Origin: Salinivibrio sp. ES.052
GTDB taxonomy: Bacteria; Pseudomonadota; Gammaproteobacteria; Enterobacterales; Vibrionaceae
Assembly: GCF_900141775.1 (NCBI RefSeq)
Contig: NZ_FSRI01000001.1
Coordinates: 714,251-778,250, forward strand
Direction of reading: 5' to 3'
Length of the DNA stretch: 64,000 nt
Part shown: in pieces, positions 1-9,281 of the stretch
How the letters are laid out: every line of letters begins with the position of its first letter
Position numbering within the stretch: the stretch's first letter is position 1
Program-made: the position numbers and the translations under genes
The notes under the pieces: model-generated
The model's database searches: none
Seen by the model: only the letters and a program-made list of their open reading frames with translations
What the model was told of the DNA's origin: nothing

Positions 1-897
1 GTCATTGGACTCCTGATCGCATTCTTTTTATTGCGTTTTTGCGGGCAAGGTTTTTTACCTCACATCGCGCAAGCTACCGTGATTAAACGCGCACAACAAG
101 ATAAAGGAAAAGCGATCAGCTTGGTGGGCAGTGGTGTTGCCTTCGGCGAGGTAGTTTTACCCTCAATCGTCATTGCATTAATCGCTTTTTTAGGCTGGCG
201 GGAAAGCTGGCTCTTTCTTGGGGCAACGCTTTTGGTGGTGTTTTTACCACTGGTGCTATTTCTGACCCGAAAAGCAGACCTTAAACGGACGCGTATTGAG
301 GCAGACAGTGAAAATAAAGCCAGTGATGCCAGCCGACGACAAGTCATTCGAGATTGGCGCTTTTGGATGATCATACCGATAGCGCTGGTGACACCGTTTT
401 TGGTGACCGGTGTGTTTATTCAACAGGACTTTATTCTGGACGCCAAACGGTGGACACCAGGTGTGTTAGCAGGCAGTTTTGTGTTTTATGGGGCCGTCCA
501 TTGGCTGAGCTCCGTAGTTTCAGGCAGTCTTATTGATAAATATCGATCGCGAAATGTGCTCATCCTGATCCCCATTCCGCTACTGCTCGGTTTAATGGTG
601 ATTGCTAACATCAATCACACCCTAGCAGCACCGCTTTTTATGTGCCTATTTGGCCTTGCCATTGGTGCGACTAACCCGGTGATTAACACCTTATGGGCGG
701 AAATGTATGGTGTCTCACATATTGGCGCTATTCGCTCGCTTGTCACTGGCATGATGATTCTTTCCACCGCGTTAGCACCGTGGATTTTTGGCATCGTGAT
801 CGATATCGGCTGGACGCTTAACGAGCTGATTTATGCTCTCATCGGGATGATTATTTCTTTTTCCTTATTACTGATTCCTGTATATCGACGTATATAA
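1..897 (+). CDS. MFS transporter, C-terminal part (5' end outside window)
   Basis: The reading frame is open from the first base of the window and ends with TAA at 895-897, so only the last ~298 codons are present. The visible protein is strongly hydrophobic with about eight membrane segments. A basic and acidic cytoplasmic loop near residues 85-115 separates the two halves, as in 12-TM major facilitator proteins. Substrate cannot be told from this fragment. An internal TTG at 31 is not a convincing start because the frame continues upstream with transmembrane-type residues. The next gene lies 285 bp downstream behind its own promoter. MFS membership is fairly sure; subfamily is unknown. Confidence 0.75.
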   Translation, partial: VIGLLIAFFLLRFCGQGFLPHIAQATVIKRAQQDKGKAISLVGSGVAFGEVVLPSIVIALIAFLGWRESWLFLGATLLVVFLPLVLFLTRKADLKRTRIEADSENKASDASRRQVIRDWRFWMIIPIALVTPFLVTGVFIQQDFILDAKRWTPGVLAGSFVFYGAVHWLSSVVSGSLIDKYRSRNVLILIPIPLLLGLMVIANINHTLAAPLFMCLFGLAIGATNPVINTLWAEMYGVSHIGAIRSLVTGMMILSTALAPWIFGIVIDIGWTLNELIYALIGMIISFSLLLIPVYRRI

Positions 898-1074
898 TGC
901 TTATGTTGGAGTTGTCAGCATGGTATGGGGTGTCAACGTCTCTTCATGGCGAGAAACAGTATAAAAGGCAGGTTTGTGAAAAGGATTAAATAAATTCACG
1001 ATAAAAACATTAAAATAATTAATTAACATGCTGATTTATAATGATTATGCCTTTGCTTGGTAAAAATAGGGTAG

Positions 1075-1103
1075 TTGACGCTTGGTCAATAAGTGACTAG
1101 GAT
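1075..1103 (+). promoter_or_regulatory. sigma70-type promoter for the SulP/Usp operon
   Basis: TTGACG (1075-1080) and TAGGAT (1098-1103) are separated by 17 bp, which is the ideal spacing. A hairpin-forming inverted repeat, TTTCAGG (1117-1123) with CCTGAAA (1134-1140), would lie in the leader before the start at 1183. No ORF occupies 898-1182 and no terminator for the upstream MFS gene is obvious. Confidence 0.5.
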
Positions 1104-1182
1104 CACGCGTTTTGATTTTCAGGTGAAATCAGGCCTGAAACGAGCGCGACATCTTTTTTAACCCAATTTTGTAGAGACGTTC

Positions 1183-2697
1183 ATGATAGATAGAATTCAG
1201 CGTGATTGGTTCTCCAATGTACGTGGCGATATCCTAGCGGGTATCGTTGTGGCATTGGCTTTGATCCCAGAAGCGATTGCCTTCTCGATTATTGCCGGTG
1301 TTGATCCGAAAGTTGGCCTTTACGCCTCCTTCAGTATCGCTGTGATCATTGCCTTTGTGGGCGGCCGTCCAGGTATGATTTCCGCCGCAACCGGTGCGAT
1401 GGCACTGCTGATGGTGACTTTGGTTAAAGAGCACGGTCTCGAGTACTTATTAGCGGCCACTGTACTGACAGGGGTATTACAAATCCTCGCGGGTTACCTA
1501 AAGCTGGGTAACTTGATGCGTTTTGTCTCGCGCTCTGTGGTGACAGGTTTTGTCAACGCGTTGGCGATCCTTATTTTTATGGCGCAGTTGCCCGAGCTTA
1601 TCGGTCCAGAGATCATCCGCGAAGGTGAGATCATGTGGCATGTCTATCCGATGACGGCGGCTGGCTTAGGGATCATTTATCTTTTCCCTTATATTCCGCG
1701 TATCGGTAAAGCTGTCCCATCGCCCTTGATGTGTATTTTGATCCTCACTGGTATTGCGATGGTTTATAACCTCGATCTACGTACTGTCGGCGATATGGGG
1801 GAGTTACCGGATACTTTACCTATGTTCCTATGGCCAGATGTCCCGCTTAATTTTGAAACCTTAGCAATTGTCTTCCCCTATTCTGCGGCACTCGCTGTAG
1901 TGGGTCTGTTGGAATCAATGATGACAGCCACTATCGTCGATGATCTGACCGACACGAACAGCGAGAAAAACCGCGAGTGTAAAGGCCAAGGTATTGCCAA
2001 TATCGCCACCGGTTTCTTGGGTGGTATGGCCGGTTGTGCCATGATTGGTCAGTCGGTGATTAACATTAAATCCGGTGGACGTGGACGTCTTTCAACCTTG
2101 TTTGCCGGTGTACTCTTACTGATTATGGTGGTGTTCCTCAGCGACTGGATCAGTCAAATCCCGATGGCAGCCTTGGTCGCAGTGATGATTATGGTGTCCA
2201 TTGGTACCTTCTCTTGGGAGTCGGTGGTCAATCTTAAATCACATCCATTGTCGACCAATATTGTGATGGTCACCACCGTGGCGGTCGTGGTCTTTACTCA
2301 TAACCTTGCTATTGGTGTGTTGGTGGGTGTCTTGCTCGCGGCCTTGTTCTTTGCCAATAAGATTGGCCGCTTTATGGTGGTCAAGAGTGATCCTGAGGAT
2401 AACGGCGACGCGCGTACTTATCGTGTTGTCGGGCAAGTCTTTTTTGCTTCGTCAGATCAATTTTTGTCGTCATTTGACTTCAAAGAGGCGCTGGAGCGTG
2501 TCACCATCGATCTCTCTGCAGCGCACTTCTGGGATATTACCTCAGTGTCTGTGCTTGATAAGGTGGTGATTAAGTTCCGCCGTGAAGGGACCGAGGTAAA
2601 TGTCGTGGGAATGAATGATGCGACGGCGACCATCGTCGATAAGTTCGGCGTGCACGATAAGCCAGAAGAAGTAGAAAAAATGATGGGTGGCCACTAG
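1183..2697 (+). CDS. SulP family inorganic anion transporter with STAS domain
   Basis: This 504-residue protein has the SulP layout: a long membrane domain from about residue 15 to 390 and a C-terminal cytoplasmic STAS domain from about 410 to 495. The N-terminal region contains the family-typical stretch [19 protein letters not shown]. SulP proteins move sulfate, bicarbonate or other anions across the inner membrane, usually with Na+ or H+, but the substrate is not readable here. The start ATG follows a weak GTAGAGA element. The universal stress gene begins 11 bp after the stop, so the two are almost surely co-transcribed. Some marine SulP proteins take up bicarbonate, which is one possibility. 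Confidence 0.88.
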   Translation: MIDRIQRDWFSNVRGDILAGIVVALALIPEAIAFSIIAGVDPKVGLYASFSIAVIIAFVGGRPGMISAATGAMALLMVTLVKEHGLEYLLAATVLTGVLQILAGYLKLGNLMRFVSRSVVTGFVNALAILIFMAQLPELIGPEIIREGEIMWHVYPMTAAGLGIIYLFPYIPRIGKAVPSPLMCILILTGIAMVYNLDLRTVGDMGELPDTLPMFLWPDVPLNFETLAIVFPYSAALAVVGLLESMMTATIVDDLTDTNSEKNRECKGQGIANIATGFLGGMAGCAMIGQSVINIKSGGRGRLSTLFAGVLLLIMVVFLSDWISQIPMAALVAVMIMVSIGTFSWESVVNLKSHPLSTNIVMVTTVAVVVFTHNLAIGVLVGVLLAALFFANKIGRFMVVKSDPEDNGDARTYRVVGQVFFASSDQFLSSFDFKEALERVTIDLSAAHFWDITSVSVLDKVVIKFRREGTEVNVVGMNDATATIVDKFGVHDKPEEVEKMMGGH

Positions 2698-2708
2698 GGA
2701 GACCGACC

Positions 2709-3557
2709 ATGGAACAAATTACCGCGTGCGTAGATGGCCCGCATTATTCAAAGCAAGTAGCAGACTTGAGTATTTGGGCGGCCAAGCGCTTGTCTGTGCC
2801 GCTGACGCTGCTGCATGTGCTGGATAAATCCTCACACCAAACAGAGCCTGAATTATCAGGTAACTTAGGTGTAGGAAGCCGCGAACAACTGCTACAAGAA
2901 TTGGTTGAGCTGGATGAGCAGCGCGCCAAATTGGCAATGAAGCATGGTAAAGCCTTGCTGTCAGAGCTAGAAGATGACGCCAAAGCGAAAGGCATTGATG
3001 ATGTCCGTAAACTACAACGTCATGGCAATTTAGTTGAAACACTGCTTGAGCTTGAAGCGAAAACCCGTGTGCTGGTATTGGGCAAATCGGGTGAGGTGCA
3101 TCAAAGCGATGCCAAGGCGATTGGCTCACAACTAGAAAGCGTTGTGCGTTCACTGAAAGCCCATACCTTGGTTGCTAATGGTGAGTTTTCTGTGCCAGAG
3201 AGCTATTTGCTCGCATTTGATGGTAGTGATATTAGCGAAAAGCTGGTGGAAAAAGCCCTCAGTACACCATTGCTGGCAGGAATGACGTGTCACTTGGTGA
3301 TGGTCGAAGACTCGCAAGAAAAGCTTGCCGCTTTTAAACGTGCTGCAGAGCGACTGGAAGCAGCGGGAGTCAATGTAGTACAGGCTCAGTTAACCGGCGA
3401 AGTACACCGTGCGATCCTTGAATATCAAGCGTCAAAACACGTTGGGATGATCGTGATGGGGGCGTATGGTCATTCAAAATTGCGTCAGTTCTTCGTGGGG
3501 AGTAACACCACTAAATTGTTGGTGGAATCAACGGTGCCTATGTTATTGATCCGCTAA
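2709..3557 (+). CDS. tandem-domain universal stress protein
   Basis: This 282-residue protein holds two Usp (alpha/beta, UspA-fold) domains, roughly residues 1-150 and 155-282. The second ends with the nucleotide-binding signature G-x2-G-x9-G-S/T, seen as GAYGHSKLRQFFVGSNT. The first half has LVLGKSG but not the complete motif, so ATP binding is probably confined to the C-terminal half. This layout resembles UspE-type proteins. It starts 11 bp after the SulP gene with a GGGAGA ribosome site and is followed by a strong terminator, so the two genes form a closed operon. A role in tuning the transporter under stress is only inferred from that pairing. Confidence 0.85.
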   Translation: MEQITACVDGPHYSKQVADLSIWAAKRLSVPLTLLHVLDKSSHQTEPELSGNLGVGSREQLLQELVELDEQRAKLAMKHGKALLSELEDDAKAKGIDDVRKLQRHGNLVETLLELEAKTRVLVLGKSGEVHQSDAKAIGSQLESVVRSLKAHTLVANGEFSVPESYLLAFDGSDISEKLVEKALSTPLLAGMTCHLVMVEDSQEKLAAFKRAAERLEAAGVNVVQAQLTGEVHRAILEYQASKHVGMIVMGAYGHSKLRQFFVGSNTTKLLVESTVPMLLIR

Positions 3558-3581
3558 TTGAGAACGGACAGTGATAATAAT

Positions 3582-3609
3582 AAAAAACCCGCAGCGATGC
3601 GGGTTTTTT
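3582..3609 (+). terminator. Rho-independent terminator of the SulP/Usp operon
   Basis: AACCCGCA, a four-base loop, TGCGGGTT and a run of T residues, with matching A residues on the 5' side. It could act on both strands, but the minus-strand gene ends at 3678, where two copies of TGGCAATGCA (3631-3640, 3652-3661) lie between. Confidence 0.85.
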
Positions 3610-3677
3610 GATCTGACCTTCATTGCTTGGTGGCAATGCACTATTCCTTGATGGCAATGCATTACCGAGTGGCGTTA

Positions 3678-4226
3678 TCAGTATTTAAAGCGCGTGGTAA
3701 ACATAAACTGATCGCCATACCACTCGTTAACACGGTAGGCAGCGCCCAACGAGAACAGCTCAGTGGCGTGGAATCGACCGTAAGCAGAGCCAAAGGTATC
3801 TTCTTCATCATCAACGGTCAGTAGGCCGATTTCACCGCCGACCTCGACCTGTGGACCTAGCCACTGACGAATACCGAGATTGACTTCTAAGCCAACATCA
3901 CTCTCAAAGTTGTCTTTATTGACGCCACGGGCAAGCAACTCACCGGTCAAGTCTGCCCAGTTGTTGATCGGCGCATGAAAGCCAACCCCTGCAGCTGTAT
4001 CCCAATCGGAATCAAACTCGGTATCTGCTTCTACACGAATGTGTGCATTGGGATGGATAGACATGCTAAATCCTGCACCATAGGTGAGTGGGCTGACACC
4101 GATGCGTCCTTCCAGGTAATCGTAACTAAAGTTACTCATGGTGGTGAGGTTGGCGTCTTCTTCATTGGCCACGGCGCTGAATGAAGCCAAAGCGACAATC
4201 GCGCTGGCTAAAAGAGATTTACGCAT
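3678..4226 (-). CDS. YfaZ-family outer membrane beta-barrel protein
   Basis: The 182-residue product begins MRKSLLASAIVALASFSAVA, a textbook signal peptide with cleavage after AVA. Alternating hydrophobic strands follow, ending in FKY, the aromatic terminus expected of an outer-membrane barrel. The strand pattern and glycine distribution resemble the YfaZ family of small outer-membrane proteins of unknown function. I chose ATG at 4226 rather than the in-frame GTG 12 bases upstream because the signal peptide starts there and GGAA lies upstream of it. It stands alone, convergent with the SulP/Usp operon and co-oriented with the signalling pair behind it. Confidence 0.75.
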   Translation of the reverse strand: MRKSLLASAIVALASFSAVANEEDANLTTMSNFSYDYLEGRIGVSPLTYGAGFSMSIHPNAHIRVEADTEFDSDWDTAAGVGFHAPINNWADLTGELLARGVNKDNFESDVGLEVNLGIRQWLGPQVEVGGEIGLLTVDDEEDTFGSAYGRFHATELFSLGAAYRVNEWYGDQFMFTTRFKY

Positions 4227-4359
4227 TATCAATTCCACTTGTTATTGGTGTTCAAATCATTCTATAAGACGATTGCGCGGGGAAACAAGCACATCCGCCC
4301 GTGAGTCAGGCTTTTTTACCGATTTTTGACCTATCGGCTGGTATGAACTGGCTTGGCGA

Positions 4360-4860
4360 CTACTCTGCGCCCATGTCCCACTTGTTTCGGTTGATTGCTT
4401 CCACCACTCGCGGCGTGTCCAGCACGCTGGCCCAGGGAAATAAATTGGGTTCATGGGCAACCATATAACTGGTTAACTGATCGGTCACCACGCTCACCAA
4501 GGTATCTTTTTGCCAAGGCTTGGCGAGATAGTAGTGCAAATGGGCATGATTAACCGCCGAGACGGTATCCTCAAGCCCGGCCTGACCCGTGAGTAATATC
4601 TTGCGTGCTGAAGCGTTTTCAGGCTGGTTAGCCAGCTCAATTAAAAAATCGACCCCTAGCTCACCGGGCATAATATGGTCACACAGAATCAACGCCAACT
4701 TGGTGCCTTCTGCGGCCATTTCCGCAATCACTGTTCGCGCTTCTGCCACTGACTCTGCCGCTTCCACCTCAAAATGGTCGGTAAAGCCTTGTAAGCCATC
4801 GATCACGCTATCGAGTACATCGCGTTCATCGTCGACACATAAAATTAAATATTGGCTCAT
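4360..4860 (-). CDS. single-domain response regulator (receiver plus short tail)
   Basis: The 166-residue protein is a CheY-like receiver with all key residues: acidic pocket D10-D11, phospho-acceptor D61 (in LILCDHIMP), T91 and K114 (in LAKPW). A tail of about 45 residues follows, with no recognisable DNA-binding or enzymatic output domain. Its ATG overlaps the stop of the upstream histidine kinase (4857-4860), so the two are translationally coupled. The receiver and tail are clearly paralogous to the N-terminal region of that kinase, with the same residue numbering throughout. It is probably the phosphorylation target of the kinase, acting by protein-protein interaction or as a phosphorelay intermediate. 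Confidence 0.85.
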   Translation of the reverse strand: MSQYLILCVDDERDVLDSVIDGLQGFTDHFEVEAAESVAEARTVIAEMAAEGTKLALILCDHIMPGELGVDFLIELANQPENASARKILLTGQAGLEDTVSAVNHAHLHYYLAKPWQKDTLVSVVTDQLTSYMVAHEPNLFPWASVLDTPRVVEAINRNKWDMGAE

Positions 4861-6812
4861 ACGTGTGGCTCCTTACTGGCAGAGGCGGGGAGTTCAATCG
4901 GCAAGGTCACTGTCATTGTAGTGCCGGTACCGGGTTGGGAGTGCACCTGAATATCGCCCCCTTGTTGATGAATGATGGTTTGGCACATGGTCAGGCCAAT
5001 CCCTAAACCAAAATGGCCTTCTCGCTTGGTGGTGTAATTTAACGCGAACATTTTCTCTTGTTGTTCTTGAGTCATGCCGATGCCGGTATCACTGATGGCC
5101 ACCTGAATGGTGCCAGACGCTTGGTCGTTAAGGGTTTTCACCGTTACCGTGAGCGTCCCTGGTTCTGGCATGGCATCGATCGCATTAGCGATAAGGTTGG
5201 TCCAAACCTGTGCCAATGCCGATGGCTGAGCCACCATATCCGGTACCCAGTCATACTGTTTTTCAAGCTGGTGTGGTTTAAGTTGGTGCTCAAATAAGGT
5301 GAGGGTATCGTCGATGCTTTCAATAATGTGGGTGCGCTGGCGTTGCTCGCTGTCTTGGCGGGCATAGGTGCGTAACCCTTTGACCAAGTCGGCAATGCGT
5401 GTGGCGCACACATGGTTGGAGCGCAATAAGCGACCGCATCGGGCATATTGTTTCCAGGTGGTGATTTGGGTATCAAAATCGTTACCAAGGCGCCGCTGCC
5501 ATTGAGCGACGTCGTCTTGCTGATAAAGCCCTATGTTAACCAAATCCCGCGCAAGATGTTTGTCGCCCATGCGTTCGCTTAACGCGCGAGTATGCGCCCG
5601 TGCTGTTGCCGTCGATAAAGGTGCCCCGTTACGGTTGTTTTGCAATAATTGTAAGGCTTGTTCTCGGCTGTCAGTGTCTAGCGGTGTTTTTGCCACGTGT
5701 TCTAAGGCCTCAGCCAGTGCCTCGCTATTGCGTAAGATTGCGGAGACCGGATTATTCAGCTCATGTGCTACCCCAGCGACTAATTGGCCGAGCAATGCCA
5801 TTTTTTCTTTTTCGACCAGTTGGCGGTTGGCTTCGTCCAGTGATGCGAGCGTTTGTTGCAATTGGATCTCAGTATCAATGCTGCGTTTTAGGCGTTGATT
5901 GAAGTGTAAAAGGAGATACTGGATAAATAGGGGTAACAGCTCGGAGCGGCTGGTCATGATTTTACTAAATAACGGATGGTCGATTTTGATCACTTGCGTA
6001 CGAGTCAGGGTGCGGCCAGTAGAGAAAGAGACGTCACCAGTGACAAACGACATGCTCCCGATCAAACTGCCGGAGGAGAGAGTAGAGACATGGTGTTCTT
6101 GCCCTTCATCATCGGTTTTATAAAGGCCTACCTCGCCGTCGGCAATAAACCACAGAAACGCATTATCTTGATTTTCTTTCGTGAGGACATGATTGGCACT
6201 GTAGGTGCGGCAGGCTCGGCTTTCGTCGTTGCCCTCAAAAAATGCGTATAATCCAGCAATGACTCGGTCGGCAATCGCGGTTTTATCGGTCTTAGCAGGG
6301 GCGAGCAGTTGTGACTGAAATTGACTTATCTCTCGCTCAACTTGGGCATCTAATAAGGTGCGATGATCCAAAACGTCGGCATAGCGCAATAAATCATGTT
6401 GGCAATAGCGTAAGACGTAGGTTGTGAGCTCTTTTTCGGCGACGCGCTGCAATTCATTGGCTCGCCAAGGCTTATGCATACAATAATTTAGCCTTCCTTC
6501 ATTGACCGCCTGCAAAATAATATCGTATTGCGGCGCATCACTGAGCAAAATGGTACGAGCCCCTTGGCTTGCCGTATAATTATCAACATTCACCAATAAA
6601 TCGATGCCATGGTTATCACCCGGAATGTTGTGGCAGATCAGCAATGCCACCTGTTGCTTGCTTGCCTCGAAGTCGCTTAGTAAGGCATAGGCATCATCAG
6701 GGGTGTCTGCACTGCAAAGATCAAACAAATCACGAAACGGGGCGAGGTCGTGAGATAACTGCTCCACCACGAAAGGATCTTGGTCAATGCACAATATAAC
6801 GTAAGGGTTCAT
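4857..6812 (-). CDS. hybrid sensor: pseudo-receiver + cyclic-nucleotide-binding domain + histidine kinase
   Basis: Numbered from the chosen start (MNPYVILCID), this 651-residue soluble protein has a receiver-like domain (1-125) and a linker related to the tail of the downstream regulator. A CAP_ED-type cyclic-nucleotide-binding domain (about 195-305) and a coiled-coil stretch (310-345) follow. The transmitter has H-box VAGVAHELNNP with His350, an N-box (NLIANAIDAMP), G1 (DTGIGM) and G2 (GLGIGL). In the receiver the phospho-acceptor aspartate is His61 and the second pocket acid is Gln11, while Lys114 is kept, so it should not be phosphorylated. A longer frame reaches 6947, but its first 45 residues look non-coding. 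No membrane segment is seen, so the signal is probably intracellular. Confidence 0.85.
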   Translation of the reverse strand: MNPYVILCIDQDPFVVEQLSHDLAPFRDLFDLCSADTPDDAYALLSDFEASKQQVALLICHNIPGDNHGIDLLVNVDNYTASQGARTILLSDAPQYDIILQAVNEGRLNYCMHKPWRANELQRVAEKELTTYVLRYCQHDLLRYADVLDHRTLLDAQVEREISQFQSQLLAPAKTDKTAIADRVIAGLYAFFEGNDESRACRTYSANHVLTKENQDNAFLWFIADGEVGLYKTDDEGQEHHVSTLSSGSLIGSMSFVTGDVSFSTGRTLTRTQVIKIDHPLFSKIMTSRSELLPLFIQYLLLHFNQRLKRSIDTEIQLQQTLASLDEANRQLVEKEKMALLGQLVAGVAHELNNPVSAILRNSEALAEALEHVAKTPLDTDSREQALQLLQNNRNGAPLSTATARAHTRALSERMGDKHLARDLVNIGLYQQDDVAQWQRRLGNDFDTQITTWKQYARCGRLLRSNHVCATRIADLVKGLRTYARQDSEQRQRTHIIESIDDTLTLFEHQLKPHQLEKQYDWVPDMVAQPSALAQVWTNLIANAIDAMPEPGTLTVTVKTLNDQASGTIQVAISDTGIGMTQEQQEKMFALNYTTKREGHFGLGIGLTMCQTIIHQQGGDIQVHSQPGTGTTMTVTLPIELPASASKEPHV

Positions 6813-7094
6813 ACACGCTGCCGAACTACCGTAAATATGCGTTGATTGTATGCATTTATCCGCGGCAATGATGCGAAATGGTCGACATTCACGAATAAAT
6901 ACACCGTATTCTGCATGGCGGTACTGTGATACATGCCCTTGCCTCATTAGTGAGAAAGTTCCTTCTTATTATTCATTGTCTATTGACCTGTGCGATGGCT
7001 TCCATAACAGTTTGCCTTCACCGTATAACGCGTTATCTTCAGCGCCTAATTTTAGTTACACTATGACTTTTCGCATGCCTGAGGCAAAGAAAAC

Positions 7095-8384
7095 ATGTTT
7101 TTAGGAAAGTATGGCGCCATCGCAGGGGGGCTTGCGATTGTCGCTTGTTGGCCGTTTGCGACGGGTCAGATCGCACAGTCAATGTATGAGCGAGAAGTGG
7201 ATCAACGCTCAACCCCAGAATTTACCCTCGAGCAGCAGGCGTATGAACGCGGGTATTTAAGTTCACAGGCGGTCACTCGTATCGAGTTTCAAGGGGAGAG
7301 CAAAGCGATGCTCGCGCAGTCGGGCTTGCCAGTTAGCTATGAAATCACCTCAGATATCTCTCACGGTGTGATTGGCGTGTCGTCGAGCAACACATTGGTG
7401 ATGACGCCCGAGTTGCAAGCGATCACGCAAAAGGCATGGCCAGGTAACCCAACGCCGGTCCGTCTACAATTGGATACCCTTATGACAGGGGCATCTGATT
7501 ATCACCTTACTGTGGCTCCTTTCTCTCTGTCAGAGGCGAGCAGCAATCTCACTGCGAGTGAGCTAAGTCTAAAAGGCGAAATTGATCGCAAAGGGCATGT
7601 TAAAGCGAATTTCTCGTTGCCCGCATTGGCTTTTAATGATGATAGCGGTCAGCAACTCAAAGTGGATAGCGTGTCTGGCACGGGAAATGGCTATTTGCAA
7701 GATGGCTTGTGGATTGGTGAGCAGGCGCTATCGATAGAGAAAGCGCATTTCAGTGATATCAGTGGCCAATCATTGAAGCTGGGCCACGTGACGTTAGAGA
7801 TAGGCAATGAGCTGGTTGAATCTGAATCAACTCGTGAACTGAACAACACCAATCAACTGACCGTGGGAACGATTGCGTTACCGAATAAAACGCAATGGCG
7901 CAACTTGGTGGTGGCATTAGATGCTAACCATCTCGATTACAGTGCCATGTCTCAAATTGCACAGCTCTCTTCGCAGTGGCAAGAAGAGGGTGCGACAGTG
8001 AGCATGAAAATGCTCGATCAAGCCTTGGTACAATTGTTGCAGTCGGGGCTATCGATTAACTTGTCGCCCGCCAGTTTGACCTTGCCAGAGGGCGATGTCA
8101 GCGTGGATATGCACCTGAATCTTAAAGACGGTGATCCTACTGGCGTGTTCAATTTACAGCAGCTGGTGAATCAGGTCTCCGGTGATCTTGATGTGTCTGT
8201 ACCAAACGGAGTGCTCACTCACTCACCGTGGCAAGAAAAAGTGAGTAACTTGGCCAGTGCAGGGTTTGTCACACAAACGGATGAAAATACTGTACTTACC
8301 GCCAAAATAGAGGGAAACCAAGTGGTAGCGTCTGATGGTACAGCGGTGCCATTGGTGCAATTTGTCATGTTTATGCTGATGTAA
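7095..8384 (+). CDS. DUF945 (YdgA-like) family protein
   Basis: This 429-residue protein has an N-terminal hydrophobic segment (about residues 5-25) that would anchor or export it, followed by a long beta-rich region. After the anchor comes a segment ending AYERGYLSSQAVTRIEF, matching the DUF945 pattern of a tyrosine/glycine-rich turn followed by SSxA. The family is periplasmic, inner-membrane-anchored and of unknown function. The C-terminus ends in a hydrophobic stretch (VQFVMFMLM). A GAGG element lies about 10 bases before the ATG. It is 64 bp from the PilZ gene and may share its transcript, but no functional link is known. Confidence 0.7.
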   Translation: MFLGKYGAIAGGLAIVACWPFATGQIAQSMYEREVDQRSTPEFTLEQQAYERGYLSSQAVTRIEFQGESKAMLAQSGLPVSYEITSDISHGVIGVSSSNTLVMTPELQAITQKAWPGNPTPVRLQLDTLMTGASDYHLTVAPFSLSEASSNLTASELSLKGEIDRKGHVKANFSLPALAFNDDSGQQLKVDSVSGTGNGYLQDGLWIGEQALSIEKAHFSDISGQSLKLGHVTLEIGNELVESESTRELNNTNQLTVGTIALPNKTQWRNLVVALDANHLDYSAMSQIAQLSSQWQEEGATVSMKMLDQALVQLLQSGLSINLSPASLTLPEGDVSVDMHLNLKDGDPTGVFNLQQLVNQVSGDLDVSVPNGVLTHSPWQEKVSNLASAGFVTQTDENTVLTAKIEGNQVVASDGTAVPLVQFVMFMLM

Positions 8385-8448
8385 ACGCCCCCCAGGGCAC
8401 TGACTTGAGAGGCCGGTGCCCATTCACTCATAACAGTAAAAGCGAACG

Positions 8449-9189
8449 ATGATGCAGTCTTTGCCTGAACTGAAGGCCAAAAAATACAAAACTGTCAGAG
8501 AAGAGACAGTCATAGGGTTACGTGCCGTGGCGTTTATGAAGCACGGCACCACCACGCAGATACAAATAAAAACCCCAGTAGGGCAAACGTATCGTTGTGA
8601 ATGTACCTTTATCGGTTTTGATGGCGAGAAGCGCTTGTTCTTTTCACTGCCGACAGAAAACCTCAATCAGGTTAACCAATTTTTTATTGAGGGTTATCGC
8701 TTAGCGGTCGATGCCACTTCAGACGAGGGTGAAGGCGCAAAAGTACGGTTTGCTTCTAAGATATCGACCGTGCTTAAGACACCCGTCAATCTGGTCATGG
8801 TGGAGTTGCCTCAACAAGCTAAATTGGTACAACAGCGCAAAGACAATCGCTATGAATTAAACGTGAAAGGCGAAGTCCCGATCGATAACCGTCGTTTGCC
8901 CGTCAATCTTACCGATATCTCTGCGGGGGGATGTGGGTTTAGCTTTGATGCTATTGCTCCTGTCTTTGAAAAGCACCATCAAATTGCGATTCAAATTCAA
9001 GCGCCGGACAGTGATGAGTGCTTTATTTTGAGCGGTCAAGTTGAGAACCGCCAACAAAAATGGGGCATGCAGCGCTATGGCGTCTCGTTTGATCGCGGTG
9101 GCCTTAAGCATTGCGCGGCCTTAATTAAACGGCTGGTTTACGATGGTTCACATTACATTTTTAATCCGCAGGTGGAATCGAATGAGTGA
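8449..9189 (+). CDS. PilZ-domain c-di-GMP receptor protein
   Basis: The 246-residue protein has an N-terminal beta-barrel-like domain of the YcgR-N type (about residues 20-125) and a C-terminal PilZ domain (about 128-240). The c-di-GMP-binding signature is complete: RxxxR in QQRKDNRYELN and D/NxSxxG in DISAGGCGF. YcgR-like proteins slow the flagellar motor or act on pili when c-di-GMP is high; which applies here is not known. Two adjacent ATG codons (8449, 8452) could each start it. Two GGDEF proteins encoded 11-15 kb away supply possible partners in the same pathway. Confidence 0.85.
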   Translation: MMQSLPELKAKKYKTVREETVIGLRAVAFMKHGTTTQIQIKTPVGQTYRCECTFIGFDGEKRLFFSLPTENLNQVNQFFIEGYRLAVDATSDEGEGAKVRFASKISTVLKTPVNLVMVELPQQAKLVQQRKDNRYELNVKGEVPIDNRRLPVNLTDISAGGCGFSFDAIAPVFEKHHQIAIQIQAPDSDECFILSGQVENRQQKWGMQRYGVSFDRGGLKHCAALIKRLVYDGSHYIFNPQVESNE

Positions 9190-9281
9190 CAGCGTCACTT
9201 TTTAGTGCGCCATTGATGACGTGATAGAGATTGATGGTGCGATAGATAGAACGCCTCCGGATGAGTCGATGGTTAACCGAA

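Noticed and set aside
2719-3153. Minus-strand 144-codon frame opposite the universal stress gene
   Set aside because: It lies wholly within the Usp gene, has low-complexity composition and no start context; shadow frame.
5144-5488. Minus-strand 114-codon frame inside the histidine kinase gene
   Set aside because: Same strand as the kinase but a different frame, with no ribosome site and no recognisable domain.
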